A stretch of 64,000 bases of DNA from Symbiodinium microadriaticum (lineage: Eukaryota > Sar > Dinophyceae > Suessiales > Symbiodiniaceae), in contig LSRX01000548.1 in NCBI GenBank assembly GCA_001939145.1, positions 371,878 through 435,877 of the forward strand, in the 5' to 3' direction. The notes below the pieces were generated by a model. That model was not told where the DNA came from. It worked only from the letters and a program-made list of their open reading frames with translations, and ran no database searches. The position numbers and the translations under genes are program-made. Of the stretch, positions 28,937 to 41,664 are shown piece by piece; the stretch's first letter is position 1; each line of letters begins with the position of its first letter.

Positions 28937-29134
28937 ATGCAGCAGGGGCTCTGCCAAGCGAGAGCAGCAGCAGTAGCAGCTGCGGCACTTGCTGTTCCGG
29001 CTTCAGCTCCCTCAGTCCCCTACTCTTTCGACTCTTTCTTCATGAAAGTTCTTTCAGCGTCCCGCAGCAAAGGCTTTGCCCAGCAGAGACGATGCTTGCT
29101 CTCCAAGCGAGGCCCAGCGATGCATCCTCTGTGA
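28937..29134 (+). CDS. Weak exon candidate, Ala-rich
   Basis: After TTCTTGATGCAG the frame encodes about 65 residues with an Ala-rich helix (QARAAAVAAAALAVPASAP), a SYSFDSFF-like hydrophobic stretch and a basic end, to TGA 29132-29134. Nearby, AATTCAG at 29159 and a CCAG|GTGAGT donor at about 29200 define a possible 42-bp exon. No product is recognised. Confidence 0.2.
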   Translation: MQQGLCQARAAAVAAAALAVPASAPSVPYSFDSFFMKVLSASRSKGFAQQRRCLLSKRGPAMHPL

Positions 29135-32100
29135 TCAGTATGAGACTCTTGGCAATTCAGCCGTTTCAGAAAGGCTCAGCATCTATTCGAAGCCGTCCAG
29201 GTGAGTCTTGCTTCTCAGCGGCTGAGGCTGAATTGGATGCACAGTATCCGTGCGGAAACTGGTGTGAAACTGGTGTGGTAGCAGTAGCAGTGCCGCATTG
29301 CTGATAGTTTAACATCAGCTGCTGGGCGGCAGGTTCATTTGGGTGTTATTGCCGGAATTCTTGGAAAGACCGACTTCAGTGGCTGCTGCAGCTGTCGGTA
29401 GCTAAGATTTTTCAATGTGGGCCTTATGGAGCATGACAGACCATACTGCCTTGGAGGGAGCAAGCCGTGCCATGCAGTCTTTTCTGTCAGAGCAGAAGAA
29501 GCTGCGGGCCACTCCCCCAGATGTCGTCAACATGCCCATATCTTATCTCTTAGGCCTGGGGTCTTGGAAGCTTGCGGAGAATGACCACGTCAGATTTTGC
29601 GCTTCAGCTCCATAAGCGGCTGGCCGATGACTGGCGGCAGAAAGCCCGGAAGCATGAGTGCTCTGGCTATTCGAGACGTCCCGCAGGCTTTCTCCATATG
29701 TAAAGTCGCAAAGGAAATGAGTTTCCTTTCGGGAGTGAGCACAGAGATAAGGAAGAGGCAGGTGCTGGTGCAGCAGCACGGGGTTTGGTACCGCAGTCAG
29801 CGTCTTTGAGTCTTTACTTAAACATGAAGCAGCTGCCGGCAGCACGGAGCTGACACTCCGTGAAACGTCGGCTGCTGTGGCAAAGCATTGTGGCTGGTCT
29901 GGCTACTCGACTTGCACACACAACCGCCGGAAAGTGCAGCTTCGCATGTGATCCAAGCCACCTGGAAGTCAATCCACTTAATTGCGCCACACCGAATGCA
30001 ATGAATCAGCGTAGCGGCACAAAGGCAGGGCGGGTGCGCGACGAGCCAGCGCACAAACTAATCAGTTTGTTTTAAACCTTTGTCGCCGCTATCACTCTCC
30101 GCAACAGGCCTGACAGCTAAGCTCCGAAAAACTTGAAAAGCGGTGTCCTTTTGAAGCTGCCTGGACACTGACTGAGGTAAGCCATTTGAGCCGCCTCCTT
30201 ACTACAAAGTTTGTAATCTATGTTCTCCACTCCGAATTGGGGGCTGCATGCCACAGTTGAGGCCTTCATCCGAACTCCCTCATGTTGGAAGGTGACCATT
30301 CGATGCATTCCTTGAGGCCCACACGTGTCTGATGAGATTTTGCGCGGAGGGTGTCTTTGCCCACTGCATCGGGCCTGTAAAGGCCAGCCCTAACTGGCTG
30401 CTTGACGAAGGTAGGGTGGGACGGCGCACTTCACAGTCGCAACAGTCAGACAAGAGCCATGGACGACTCGAAGGTAACACTCGACAGCTTGGTCAGCGCA
30501 GGGGTCTAAGCCAAGGCAGCCAAACAGCCCACACCACGATCTCCGCTGTTGTTGTAAGGTCCAATTTCACATGCCCCGCCTCCTTGATGTTCTAGCTCTT
30601 TTGGAAGGACTGGGCGTACGATGGCTTGAGCACCAAAAAGCTTGACTCGGGCTTGGTACAGTCCAGGATTTGCTTGCAGCTCGTGCAGGCCGGTGGAACA
30701 TTAGTGCCGTCAATGGGTGTACACTCATCTTCTTTCCATGGGGACAGGTGCTTGCGCAAAGTCGTTGATCGGCAGCCGTGGACTTGGATGGGGAGTGGAG
30801 AGCATTGGTAGCGGGAAGTGCGACAGCAGATGCAGTGAAGCGCATGCAGAGACTAGACGAGCATCAGTCAGTCACGCAGCTGTGATAGCTGCTTCCACGT
30901 GAGACCGTTGCAGGTCCCGATGGCGTCCGAGAGAACTTCGTTTCGAACTCATGGAGGCATTGGCCCTTTCTTGCAGCTCTTGGCCCGTTCCCTTGTCCCC
31001 TCTTGCCAGGAAGATCAACGTCTCTATGCTGCAACGGTCGCTGACTTGCTTGGGCCTCTGAACCGGCAAGACTGGCAACATATAGCCCGGTCTTTCAGAT
31101 TGTTTCGTTAGGTTGGGTTCCTTGCCAGCTCTGCAGCACTTGGAAGGGCCGTCCACTTACATTTACGACTGCACTAGACGTGCAGTTATGCCCAGAGCGA
31201 CAGCGCTTGAGCAAAGGCCAATCTTTTCTGTCCTGCTGCGTGCTCGCAGGCAAGATATGTGATATGTGCGTAAAGTGGTGGCGTGAGATCGTGTGACAGG
31301 CATGCTGCAGTTGCAGCTCGAGCAGAGGCTGGAAGTTGAAGTCTGCACTGCATCTCAACCGTGACTCTCTTGCAGTGTTTGCTGAGACGACCTGATGCCA
31401 AAATGAACGGAGTTGGCAAGTGAGCTTCAGCGTTGTGGCATGTATAGCATCCGAGGCGAACCTTCACATTTCCAGAGGTCTTGTCGAGGGACGTGGTTGG
31501 ACACCGATTGCAGTTCCTCTACAGGAAAGTGGTAGATTGGGCGCACGCATGGGTCCACATGACAAGTCTACGGCCACCGGCAGCGACCGAAGCATCGGAA
31601 CATATCAGAACCGTGCTTGTCGTGCAACACGACAAGGCAAGTTCTGGATGCCTCGCTGTACCTCTGTGGACATCGTGCTCCCGGAAGCAATCCCTCTAAC
31701 AGCGCAGCAGGGGCGCAACAGCAGAGCGAAGTGCACCGAAACCTTGCAGGGGGCTAATTTCGGAGCTTCCCTCCTGTGTACTTGAATTTGTCCCTTTAAA
31801 CTTCCATCATGCATCCATGTCATCTGTGCACAGCGCATCAGCTGCATAAGAGATGCTACTTCCCCTAGCAGGCGTGCCTTTAGTTTTTTCCAGATTTCCT
31901 TGGCACTCGAATCGTTGAGTACCTTGATTTCTTGTTCATGTTTTAACCGGGGGCTCGAGTCCATGGAGGGCTGCGTACAGAGTCAGAGGTGCAGGCTTGG
32001 CACCACAACTTGCCATCAGGGTGACGTGTCGGGCCTCTTACATTTCCGCCAGGCACTAGGTCGCTGTCCAGGCTCCTAAACATAAGAATAGACACAAATC

Positions 32101-35100
32101 TTGAGCAACGTCAGAACAGGATTTACTTCCGACCGACAAAGCACCGGGAACCTCAATTGGCCTGTCCAGAGCAAGCCTCGAAAAACGTGGCGCCCCAGGC
32201 TCCAGGCTCCCTCGCATCCCATAACTTTCGCAGCATGTGGTAGGCTGCGACTTCTGCCTCATCTGCCCAAGACAGGTGCACAGTGCCATGTGCCAGCTTT
32301 TTTCATGCACTGTTACAGCTCTTGTCTTAAACATGTTGCCCTCTGCTAATGCAAGCAGGGGAGAGCCAAAAGCGCAAAGCATGCCAGGCACACTGCTGCT
32401 TTGCTAGGAAGTGACTCGAAAGCGCAGCCTTGCTTCTGTTTGACAGCAGCTTCTTCCACGAGGGCGCCCTGTTTGCCGATAGTCGATGCTCGACCGCAAA
32501 CAGTCACCGCCAGCCTGCATCTGCAGCGGGCATGCCATGCACTGCAGAAAATGTTTCTTGCGCTGACGGAAGTGCGAATGCCGAATCAAACTTGCGACGA
32601 CGCCATTCGGATTCTCTTGCAGTTCAGGGCCGTCACATCGGGAGCGGCCGGTTCCCCTGTCGGGTATAGCTGGACGTTCGCTGCGGAAGTCGCCAGTATC
32701 AGCAAAACCAAGGTCTGCGTGTCTTGCACTTGGTGGACCTCTGTGCTGCAGACCTCAGCGGACTGCTGCCCCATGGAGCCATCCCAGAAGGACACAGCAT
32801 GCAAACAGTTGACTTGATATTGCAACTGTGGATATTTGCAAGTGCTTGTGGTCAAGTTCAGGCTACTCACAACACAGCGCGTCGAATCCATCCTGCCGAG
32901 AACTCGGGCTCGCATGCGCGCGCAGCCGCTTCCTTCGAAGCACTCGCATGCCCTGTTTCAGGCCCGAATCTTCACAAACTTCTTCTGCTAGGACCTCAGT
33001 TGTCGGATCACAGGGGTCTCTGCTGTCGCTGAGCACAAGCAGAAGGCTGAATCTGCCAGCAGCAGCGCCAGGTCTCACTGTGCAGGCATTCCAAGAGCTA
33101 GAGTTTTCCATCATGTCTGAGTAGCCGGCTCCGTTTTTGTGCGCCAGGTGGTCGAAAAATTCCTGTCAGCATCTCGGGCTCTGCGAATTAGGCACAGATA
33201 GAAGCCCAATCACCATGAGACCCAAGGTCGCATGCGCCCGACCTCAAAGAGCTGCAGCATTGTGCTGAGTTCAACTAGCCCGCGAAGAATCACAACATCC
33301 ATCCATCTGAGCATCCGGCATGCGTGTGCGTGCACGCAAAGGGTTCCATCGTTTGTCACTGTAGATCCGCACCAAAGGCCGGTAGCCACCAGACTGAATC
33401 CAACTTTGCCTCGCATCCAGGTTGGACTTCCAGTACTTTGACCCAGGATTCTGGGATTTGGAGGCGAAGCATGTCTTCTGCTTGTGGTCATAGCTGCAGC
33501 GGCCATGATGTCCCAGAGACTGTCGGAGTAGACGACGGTCAAGCGCGCCGTCAGAGGCCCTCGAGGCCCTCGTTGCAAGAATTCAGGTCGCACTCTCAGA
33601 AATGGCAAGGGCAGAAAGCGGAGGAGAGAGAAGGCTTCCTAGGCCTAAGAGCCGGGGTGTGGCGAAAGCACTTGCCCTTGTCCGAATCCCGGTGTTATTC
33701 AGAGCCTTGCCCTGCATGGGGGTAAGGATGCGAGAAGAGCGCAGTCGATCCAGCTGACCCGAGCACTTCGACGTGAAGCGGGACCTACAATACCTAGAGG
33801 CTCAAGAGCGGGCAAGCGGGGCCTCGCCTCTCGCCTCCGAGGAGCGCCGCGCGCAAGGAACGGAGTAGGAACGAACGGAGGAACGGAGGAGCGCTTTTTG
33901 CCCAGTGCGCCATCGTGTCCCTTGCCGGTCGGGCTCGGTGTGAGTCGGTGTGCAGTGGTTCAAGGGGTGTTGCGTTGTTTGTCGCTTTGAGGCGCGAGAG
34001 CCAGACAAAGATAGATGCTGCACCTGTTTGTGCTGGTCATGTTCACGATCCCTGTACGGTCAGCGCACGAAAATGCACGAAATCAGCACTCGCTCTGACC
34101 AGCCTTTTCACCTTTCTCGCTCATGATGGCATCGGGGCGCATGCATTCGTAGCTTCTCTGTCCCGCTGTAGTGTTGTTACAGAAAAGGTTCACTGAAAGA
34201 GAGTTTCAAGGGTTTCTCCCCGGTTGCAACAACAGCACAGGTTGCAACGAACAGCTCGCATGCGGCAAGTTCGCTGCCTGCTACTGTTGCAGTAGCTGGA
34301 GTGAAGCCATGTGACAGTTTGCTCTTAGGCAAGATGCTTTCTGTGTGCTCTTTCCCCAGCGGATCGCCTTCAGCTCTTGTTGAATATCCTTCCCTCCACG
34401 CCGAGTGCTGCAAAGGTATGTCCTAGGACATCGAGGTGTTCTGAACCCCGACAGTGACTGTCATGGTTATTTACCTTCGCTAGGTCGTTTCGTGGGGCTT
34501 GGAAGTATACACGCGCCTTGCAGTGCACTGCGAGAGGGAAGCAGCGGGCCGCCACCGAATCAACAGGCACAACACAACAGAAAACAGCCAAGTAAAACTG
34601 ATGAGTGTGGCAAAACGTGCTGACATAAATCTGTCTCGCAAGCTAAGGACATGCGCAGTTGCAGAGCTCAAACAAGCAATCAGACAGGATTCCGTACACT
34701 CCCGAATACCGCCTCACAGGGCGTGCAGAGAGACGTGTCGGGTCTAAGAGTGCTTCAATTTCATTTACCTAGATTTATGGTCCCTCTGGAGGCTCTGAGG
34801 CACTGCTGGCAACACAGGAGTTCAGGGATCGGGGGTGACCCCGCAAGAGCTCCCGAGTGCAGCATTCAGCCTCATTGGTGTGGGTTTGCCGTGTTTGTCC
34901 GGAGTCCTGAGTCGCGCATGTGACCTCCGGCTGCACTTGGTAGCAGCCTCGTGCCGAGCACGAAAGAGGTCACTTCCAAGATCAGCAAGTTGGTGCTGGA
35001 TTGGTGTCGGCTTGGTGATGCCGGAGTTCGATGTGTCTGTGCACCACTCCGAGCTGCCAATTCACTGCCGACATGTCTATGTCGACACGATGAGTTCAAC

Positions 35101-35289
35101 CCTGCTTACAGGCAGCACTGGCCAAGCACACCAGCAACTTTTGCTTGGCAGTGGCCCCTGCATTCGGAGGTTGCCCATGATTCGACATTCGATCCACGAT
35201 TGGTGCTGTAGGCCCAAATCTGAGCCAAGGCCGGCAACCACATCGGCGACGGCCTGTGCCGAGAGAAATGCGTGGAGCTGCAGCCACAG
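29135..35289. other. Gene-poor stretch; no supported gene
   Basis: About 6 kb of ordinary-complexity sequence with many short overlapping ORFs on both strands and none with recognisable motifs. It may consist of introns with short exons that cannot be called by eye. No repeat array stands out. Confidence 0.4.
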
Positions 35290-35295
35290 ATGCAG

Positions 35296-35327
35296 AGAGA
35301 GAGAGAGAGAGAAAAAAAAAAAAGGTG
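35296..35327 (+). repeat. (GA)n(A)n microsatellite
   Basis: AGAGAGAGAGAGAGAG followed by a run of about twelve A, then GGTGAG. Confidence 0.9.
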
Positions 35328-35979
35328 AGTTCCAAGTTAAGGGGGGTCCCCACAGTGCTTGGCCGTGTCTCATCTTGTCGCAGCTATAACGCGGACCTGG
35401 AAGACCAGTGCACATGCGTGCGCAGGGAGGGGTGTGCCTCTCCTTCGGCTGAGTTGACAGGTGAGTTATCCGAAACCCGTGAGACGTGGGGTCCCAGCGT
35501 TTTCTAGGCAATGACAACTACGTAGAGTAACTGCCGAACGAAGTCAGGGGTAGGAGACTATACTTCTCTGGGGGCACCTTCGTATGATGTTGTCCTTGAT
35601 GCTGTGTTACGACTAACTCTCCTCCGGTGGCAGCGCTGTACGTCTAAACTCCCTGCTTCCGTTCGATCCACTCCAAACAGGGGGTCACTGATGCGGAGAG
35701 GAGGGGGTGAGACCCCTTCCTCGGGCCCACAGACACGTTGCCCCTTAAGCTTGGGAGAAGAAAAGACGTTGTGGTGCTTTCACGCCTTCCTACAGAGCCC
35801 CAAAGCTTGGGTGTGCCATTATTGGCCCGGGAGTCTTGAACGCATGCCCCCGCAGCCAGGGCGCGTGCACCCACACCCCTGCAAGCAGAGAGCTAAGGGG
35901 ATTCGCGCAGTTGTGATGACAAGGGCCTCATCCTTCTTAGCTTTCGTACAGGGACTGAGGAGACCAGGGCGGCTCTCAA

Positions 35980-36567
35980 GTGTATATATTTTCTTTACGC
36001 GAAGGAAGGACGCCCTCCTGCACCCCTGGAGGGGGGGGGGCGTCCGCTCAGAAGAATGCCGCTTCCACCAACGAGCGCCCTCCCTGGAGGCGGGAGCCTG
36101 CTCCCGAAGACAAACAATACTCGTACCTCCAGCAAGTCTCCACTGCCTACAAGGAGGAGAAACGACTCTGGGATGGCCCGACAATGCGAGCCAAGCTTCG
36201 GGGAGATCTTCTAAGTCAAGGTGACGTGGGGGAATCGCCGAAGAGAAACAACTTTGAGGAGGGGATGGGAAGGTACCACACGGAAACAGGAGAAGAGCAC
36301 CAACGTGAACACGATGACCCGCTCAAGAGCAAGCAGCAATGCCGAACCAGCTAAAATCCGACCCGCGAGTTTATAGGGGGCGGACCAGGTCCAAAGAAGC
36401 GTGGAAGATGCAAAGCAAGCTTGCCTTCCAAGCCCGACGCCGACTTCAGCGACGACAAGGACACGGAGAGTCGGGGAGGCGAAGGCAACAGGAATGCCAT
36501 CGCTGAAGAGAACGAGCCCTTGGTGAGTGAGATGAGCGCCGGCATGCAAAAAAAAATCAGTTTGTAG
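35980..36567 (+). pseudogene. Lys/Glu-rich open region interrupted by one stop
   Basis: One frame is open from about 35980 to TAG 36565-36567 except for a single TAA at 36352-36354. Before the stop: APEDKQYSYLQQVSTAY, EEKRLWDGPTMRAKLRGDLL and a charged tail. After it: IGGGPGPKKRGRCKASL, PDADFSDDKDTESRGG and EENEPLVSEM. The charged, low-Cys composition recalls a Gag-like or linker region of a mobile element, but no zinc knuckle or protease is visible. A G homopolymer near 36030 may cause frame errors upstream. It could be a decayed retroelement piece or an exon with an assembly error. Confidence 0.35.
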
Positions 36568-38296
36568 AGCATCAGCCAGAGGGGAGGAGTTTGGGACTTC
36601 TCTTGGTGAATCTTTGGTTGGTGGTTTTGCTCTGGGGGATGCCATAGATCACTCGCTCCCGAAGTTTGGACAAAACAGTATCACACACATTGGCACAACG
36701 GGGAAAGAATAACCGCTTGTTGTGCCCTAGTCCTGCCTGGCAGCAGAGCCAGATCCTATTGCCGTCTAGGACCTGCCTGCCGTATGCATGTTTGCCCTCC
36801 CTTTCGAACTCAGATTGAAAGATTTCTCATGGGAACACCAATGAGCCTCACACATCCAAATGTGGGGCCGGAATTCACGAAACGAACACGATACTTTCCG
36901 TGATGCTTAGTTAGAGTCCCCATGTCTTGGGGAATGGCATGACTCGTGTTGCTTCACGATGACAAGCCCCGGTAGAGCGGTAGCCAGACAAAGAGGGTTC
37001 AGCTGTAGAGTTGTTGGTTACTGTGTGACTTCCGTTGTGGAAAACCGCAAGAAGTGGACCCCGATAAGGAGTATATACTTGTTTGCTTTGGCAGGTACCG
37101 TCTGGATCTGAGTGTGTGTTGGTGTTTTCGTCATCGTGTGGGACAGGAAACACGGTTGTCGAAGGAACCGACGACTTGCCGTAGAGTGCGCAGGGATGAG
37201 GCCGGGCTTGAGGCTAAAGTACATTGTTAGGGCGGGGTCCACACAACCGTACTTCCCAGACTGTTCAGACCACGGGGGCAAAAGCCGGCCACTGACCCCA
37301 AAACACAAACCAAAGAGCGAGGGGGTGCCTCGGCACGGGTCTGCGCGAGCACACGTGCATCCATCAGCAAAGCAAAGCAGAGAGAGAGAGTTTTGGTTTT
37401 CAACGTTGTGGCCTTAGCCCGGTCCTCTGCAACTTCTGCTTTTCACTCCCCTTGTCCGTCCCTTTCGCCCAGGACAGGGCGGGGGATACCCCATGATACC
37501 CCTTTCCCTAAACCTCGACGCCGGTGATACGTGCCATGCCTGAGTCAATGAGCTCTAGCCCCGACCAGTGAACCCTCGCCTAGGCAAGTCCGAGTGTGAG
37601 TGCTGAAACCTCGATGCCGACCCCTATTAGGGTTTAGGGCTTAGGCTAAGCCCAGCGGAAAGAAAGAAACAGAAAGAAAGAAAGAGAGAGCGACAGATTC
37701 AAGGATGTCTGAAACCCTTACAAGACCATGGACCCGGCTGCGCGCATTCACGTAGGGCGGGGTACTTGCGGGTGCGCTCCTCTTAAGCCGTCAGCAAGCA
37801 AGCGATTCAATACGTCGCTCCGCAACAATCGGTGGTGCTGACGCGAGCGGGCGAGGGCGGCTTGCCCTTCTTTCCCTTAGCCCTGGCGAAAGAAAGGAGA
37901 GACATTCCACTTTACCAGCTGTTGTGCCTTCGAACTTGTTCTACATGGTTGTCTTCTCACATCTCCCACAAAGTCCTGGAACAGGGGTGAGCCAATCGGC
38001 TCGGAGGACGTGTCCCCTGCTCCCCGAAGTGAAGTGAAGTCAGGAAATATGAGCCCCGGGAGGGTGATACCCTTTTACCCTTAAGCCTGTAGCAAGAAGG
38101 CAGGAGATGAAGCATACAACGGAATACTTGTTTCCTGACTGCAAGCACGTGCAGTCCAGCAGCCCCTCCTCAAAAATAGACGTTCGCAGTCTTGTTGAGC
38201 GGTCTTGTGCAGCCCCTCCTGTGACTAATTTCCAAGTGAAGCCGACCATTTGTAGAATAGTTGTAGAATCGTAAAGGTACTGGAGGGGGGGGTTCT
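36568..38296. other. No supported gene; GAAA-rich patches
   Basis: Includes GAAAGAAAGAAACAGAAAG at about 37658, a GGGTTTAGGGCTTAGG patch at 37627 and the CCCTGGCGAAAGAAAG motif at 37881. Confidence 0.45.
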
Positions 38297-38794
38297 GTGA
38301 GTGGACCTATTTCCGGGGCCTATTTAGGGAGAGTTGGGGTCGGGGATAAAAATAGGTACCGGGGGATATGGGGACCGTGGTTCTTGCGAGCGAATAGACC
38401 CGAAGCTCTAGAGAGGCACCAGAGACAAAAAGAGCAGAGTTGTTGGACTTGGGAAGCTGCATTTCAGAGAGAAGTAGAGGAACTGGAATCGTGCAGAGAG
38501 CGGGCGAGGAGAGAGGTGCAAACCATTTATTTAACACCAGATAGTTTGAGGTGGTGCGCAGAAGTTCATGAAAGATTTAGGGTTTACCTGATGTCACGCA
38601 CGGCAGAGGATGAACAAACAGAGAATCAGACGAAGATGGACAGAGAGGAGGGAGATCAAAAGGCCAAAGTGCTGAAACCAGGCAGTTCGAGGTCTTGTGA
38701 TGTCGTTGAGGTTTGTGCCAATCGTTGGTTGTGCAGCTTTGTTAGCAGAGCGATTCTGCAGGCATGCCCGCGCCGCTGCTATAGCCGTTTTTAG
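38297..38794 (+). CDS. Weak ORF with charged helix
   Basis: Open frame without an early ATG; the first Met after the GTG is far downstream (about 38589). The middle is helix-like and charged (REVEELESCRERARREVQT, MSRTAEDEQTENQTKMD). The last 40 codons run into the tandem-repeat region. No domain recognised; possibly an exon. Confidence 0.25.
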   Translation: MSGPISGAYLGRVGVGDKNRYRGIWGPWFLRANRPEALERHQRQKEQSCWTWEAAFQREVEELESCRERARREVQTIYLTPDSLRWCAEVHERFRVYLMSRTAEDEQTENQTKMDREEGDQKAKVLKPGSSRSCDVVEVCANRWLCSFVSRAILQACPRRCYSRF

Positions 38795-39310
38795 TATTAG
38801 TTCGTATAGGAGGAAGAGCGGAGTGGACTCCCCAGCCCAGTACTCATTTTGCTGCTTGCACGGCCTTACACTGCATGCCTTCTGCATAAGGAATACCTGG
38901 AAAATACAGAGTGTTTTTTACGAAGCTAAGCTACCCAAGCCAGGCTACGGGGAAGCCGGGAATAGGCACCGGCCCCACTGCCGCTGTAGACCCCCCAGCC
39001 CAGTACCTGATTGCATGCTTTTTACATCGGGAAATACACAGCGCCTAAACCGAAGCTAAGCTACACAAGCCAGGCTACGCCGAAGGCGGGAAATAGGTAC
39101 CGGCCCCCGCCGCCGCTGTAGCAGTTATATTAGTTTGCACAGTAAGAAGAGCGGAGTGGACCCCCCGGCCAAGTACTTATTTTGTTTTCTTTCAGGACCT
39201 TGCTGGATGAGTTATATGTAGGAACGCACCAGAATCCTATGTATTCATACACATCGTCTATATACCTAAGCTAGGCTACGGGGAAGCAGAGATGGGCATC
39301 AACTGCACCC
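38760..39310. repeat. Degenerate tandem repeat with AATAGGTACCGG motif
   Basis: At least three irregular units share AAGAGCGGAGTGGAC, CCAGCCCAGTAC, CGAAGCTAAGCTAC (38921 and 39051), CCAGGCTACG and AATAGGTACCGGCCCC (38961 and 39092). Unit lengths vary from about 130 to 210 bp. Related sequence lies at 38351 and, inverted, at 39988. Confidence 0.75.
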
Positions 39311-41620
39311 GCCGCAAAACCTTGTTGCAGGGGTTTGCATATAAGGAAGAGTACAGTGGACGCACCTGCTAGTACCCTTCTCAAGCTACTACCTATGGAA
39401 CTCTCTGTGGGCTGTTGTATGAAGAGATAGATAATAACAGCCTGGGTTATAGACTTGTGCGGAGGATCTCAACAGGAATACTTGCCCCATCTAGGTCGTG
39501 TGCACGTTAGTGGAGCCCCAACGAAGAACTTATGGCCAGCCGGTGTGGTTCAATTATGGAAGTCCACAGGGTCGGGACGGGGAGAGGGATGCGCGCGTGT
39601 TGACATTCGAAACTACTTTGGAATTGTTTGCGAAAGCATGTGTGATGCCTGAAGCTTGGAGCCGCGAAGTGGCCAATCTCGCATCGCAGTCATGAGTACT
39701 GTCTTGTGGGTCAAGCTGGGCAGTAAGGGCAGCAGTCGAGTCCCTTGTGAAAAAAATGTGTGATGTGGGACAGACCAGTTGCCGGGGTGCACGAAAACGC
39801 AGGAATTTGCGACAGCGCACCCACTGAGAGTCATTAATCATTAGACCCCCCCCACATCAAAAACTTGGAATAGGTCCAGGTACTTGTTTCCAAGCGTCAT
39901 GACTACCATTATTCAGCTGGGAGGAGTCTTCCCAGTGCATGCGAACCCCCCTACCTCAAAAAAAAGAAAACATAGCGAAATGGGTGCCGGTACCTATTTC
40001 CGGCCCCCCTCTTGCTCGCCCACACCCCCCCCATGCGAAGGGGTGGCCCTAGAATCCTTGTCTTCCCTAACCCCGAACCCACACGAGGAGGCCTGTTTGT
40101 AACTCGCCGGAGTGTTGGCTACAAACATTGCCTGCCTTTGGTGCTTCTATGTTCTTTCACGCCTCGCATACATAACACGATCCACGATCCATGTGCTCCC
40201 TCAATTGTACCTCTGCAAATCGATGCCTTGCATATGCGCTCGCTCTTTGGAGAATGCACCTGAGCAGCGTAGTCCGCCTAGTGAGAGGTCGAAGACAGGT
40301 GTGAAGGAGCTGTCCTTGGCTCACTGCGAACTGAAGGAGCGTTGTCGGACCTCCGGATCGCTGGCCAATTACTGTGCAGCTGCTGCAGTCATCAGCACTG
40401 CCAGGACCTGACGTCGGTTTGCGAGATGCTGGAGACACCCGGACTGGCGCTCACAAGCTTGGACCTGCAAGACACTTAATCCTGTGCACTGGGCATGCTA
40501 CGATTCAGTTTGAACTTCGGCCCAGATCAGCTAACGGCTTTGGCGACGAGGAAGGTTTGAAGCTTGCAAGGTCACTTCAACTGCCCGCTCCTTACCGGTA
40601 TTTTCTCGAAGGCATCTTTACATCTCTTTCATGCACTAGCTGGTGGAGAACACGGCAGGTCATCCATCAAAGAGCTCCGCCTTCGCGATTCGCAAGTCTC
40701 TGAACGCATGCCAGCCGCGGCCCGGAGAGATATGGTACAGTAGGATATTCTGATAGTCTTTCTGGGCACTTGCGTTCCATCCTTCCGATTGGACTCACAA
40801 ATTAGACCACACCCGACTTGCTTGATATGAGGTCAAGACTAAATGGTCCTGGAGCTCTTGAAGGGTCTCCCGCCTGCAGCAACAGCTGGACGAAAAGCGT
40901 CCTAGCTCGCGACAAGGGCGAGGTGAACGGACAAAAAGAAGATGGCGATGATCCCTGAATGAGTTTCCGAACCTCTGTCAAGCCTTGCAACCGAAGAAGA
41001 TCCTCTGCCCACTCAGTACACGTGCAAAGATCGGCAGGATGATTGCCACCATGGCACAGTAGCGGTCGTTTCGCGATTAATTGGGGCCCTTTTCTGTGCT
41101 TCACCCTGGCATCGAGCCCAAGCTTCGTAATTCAGGCAGGCATTTCGTTATACAAAGCCCTGAGCAGTTGCTGAACAGCAATGGAGCTGGCCAGCACGCT
41201 TGCGAAGACAGCTGGATTCTTGGTGATGTGGTGGCCTGCTGTTCGGCGCTGCACGAGTTGGAGGTGGCAAGTCTTCCACTGAGGCCCTTTTGCGGCAGTC
41301 AGACGTGCCGCCATGGAAAGGGGCTGTGTAGCTGCCTCAGTTTTCGCCTTTTTCGCTGCTTGTCTTGCAGAGAACTCTGCCAAATACCCGACAGAGAACA
41401 CTCGCTTGCAAACCGTGTGGATGTGCCAGGCAGGTACGTGGCAAAGTTGCACCACCTCCCAGCAACAGCAGCTGCAAAAGCTGCAGGTCATTCTTCCTCA
41501 GCCCATGGCTCTTCACTCCACATTCGGGTGTAGTGGTTTGCGAGGGGCTGGGTGCCAGGAAAGCCTTCAAGCTTACTGGAGCACTGCAGGCGCCCTGAGT
41601 TTCTCGTGCATGCAACCACG
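39311..41620. other. No supported gene
   Basis: C-rich homopolymers (for example 39846-39853 and 40025-40032) and an inverted CCGGTACCTATTTCCGG copy at about 39987. Open segments are short and inconsistent. Confidence 0.4.
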
Positions 41621-41623
41621 GCC

Positions 41624-41663
<40 letters not shown>
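41624..41663 (+). repeat. (GT)n microsatellite
   Basis: About 20 GT units ending TGTCTGTGAG. Poly-Cys/Val and poly-Thr/His translations are artefacts. Confidence 0.95.
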
Positions 41664-41664
<1 letters not shown>

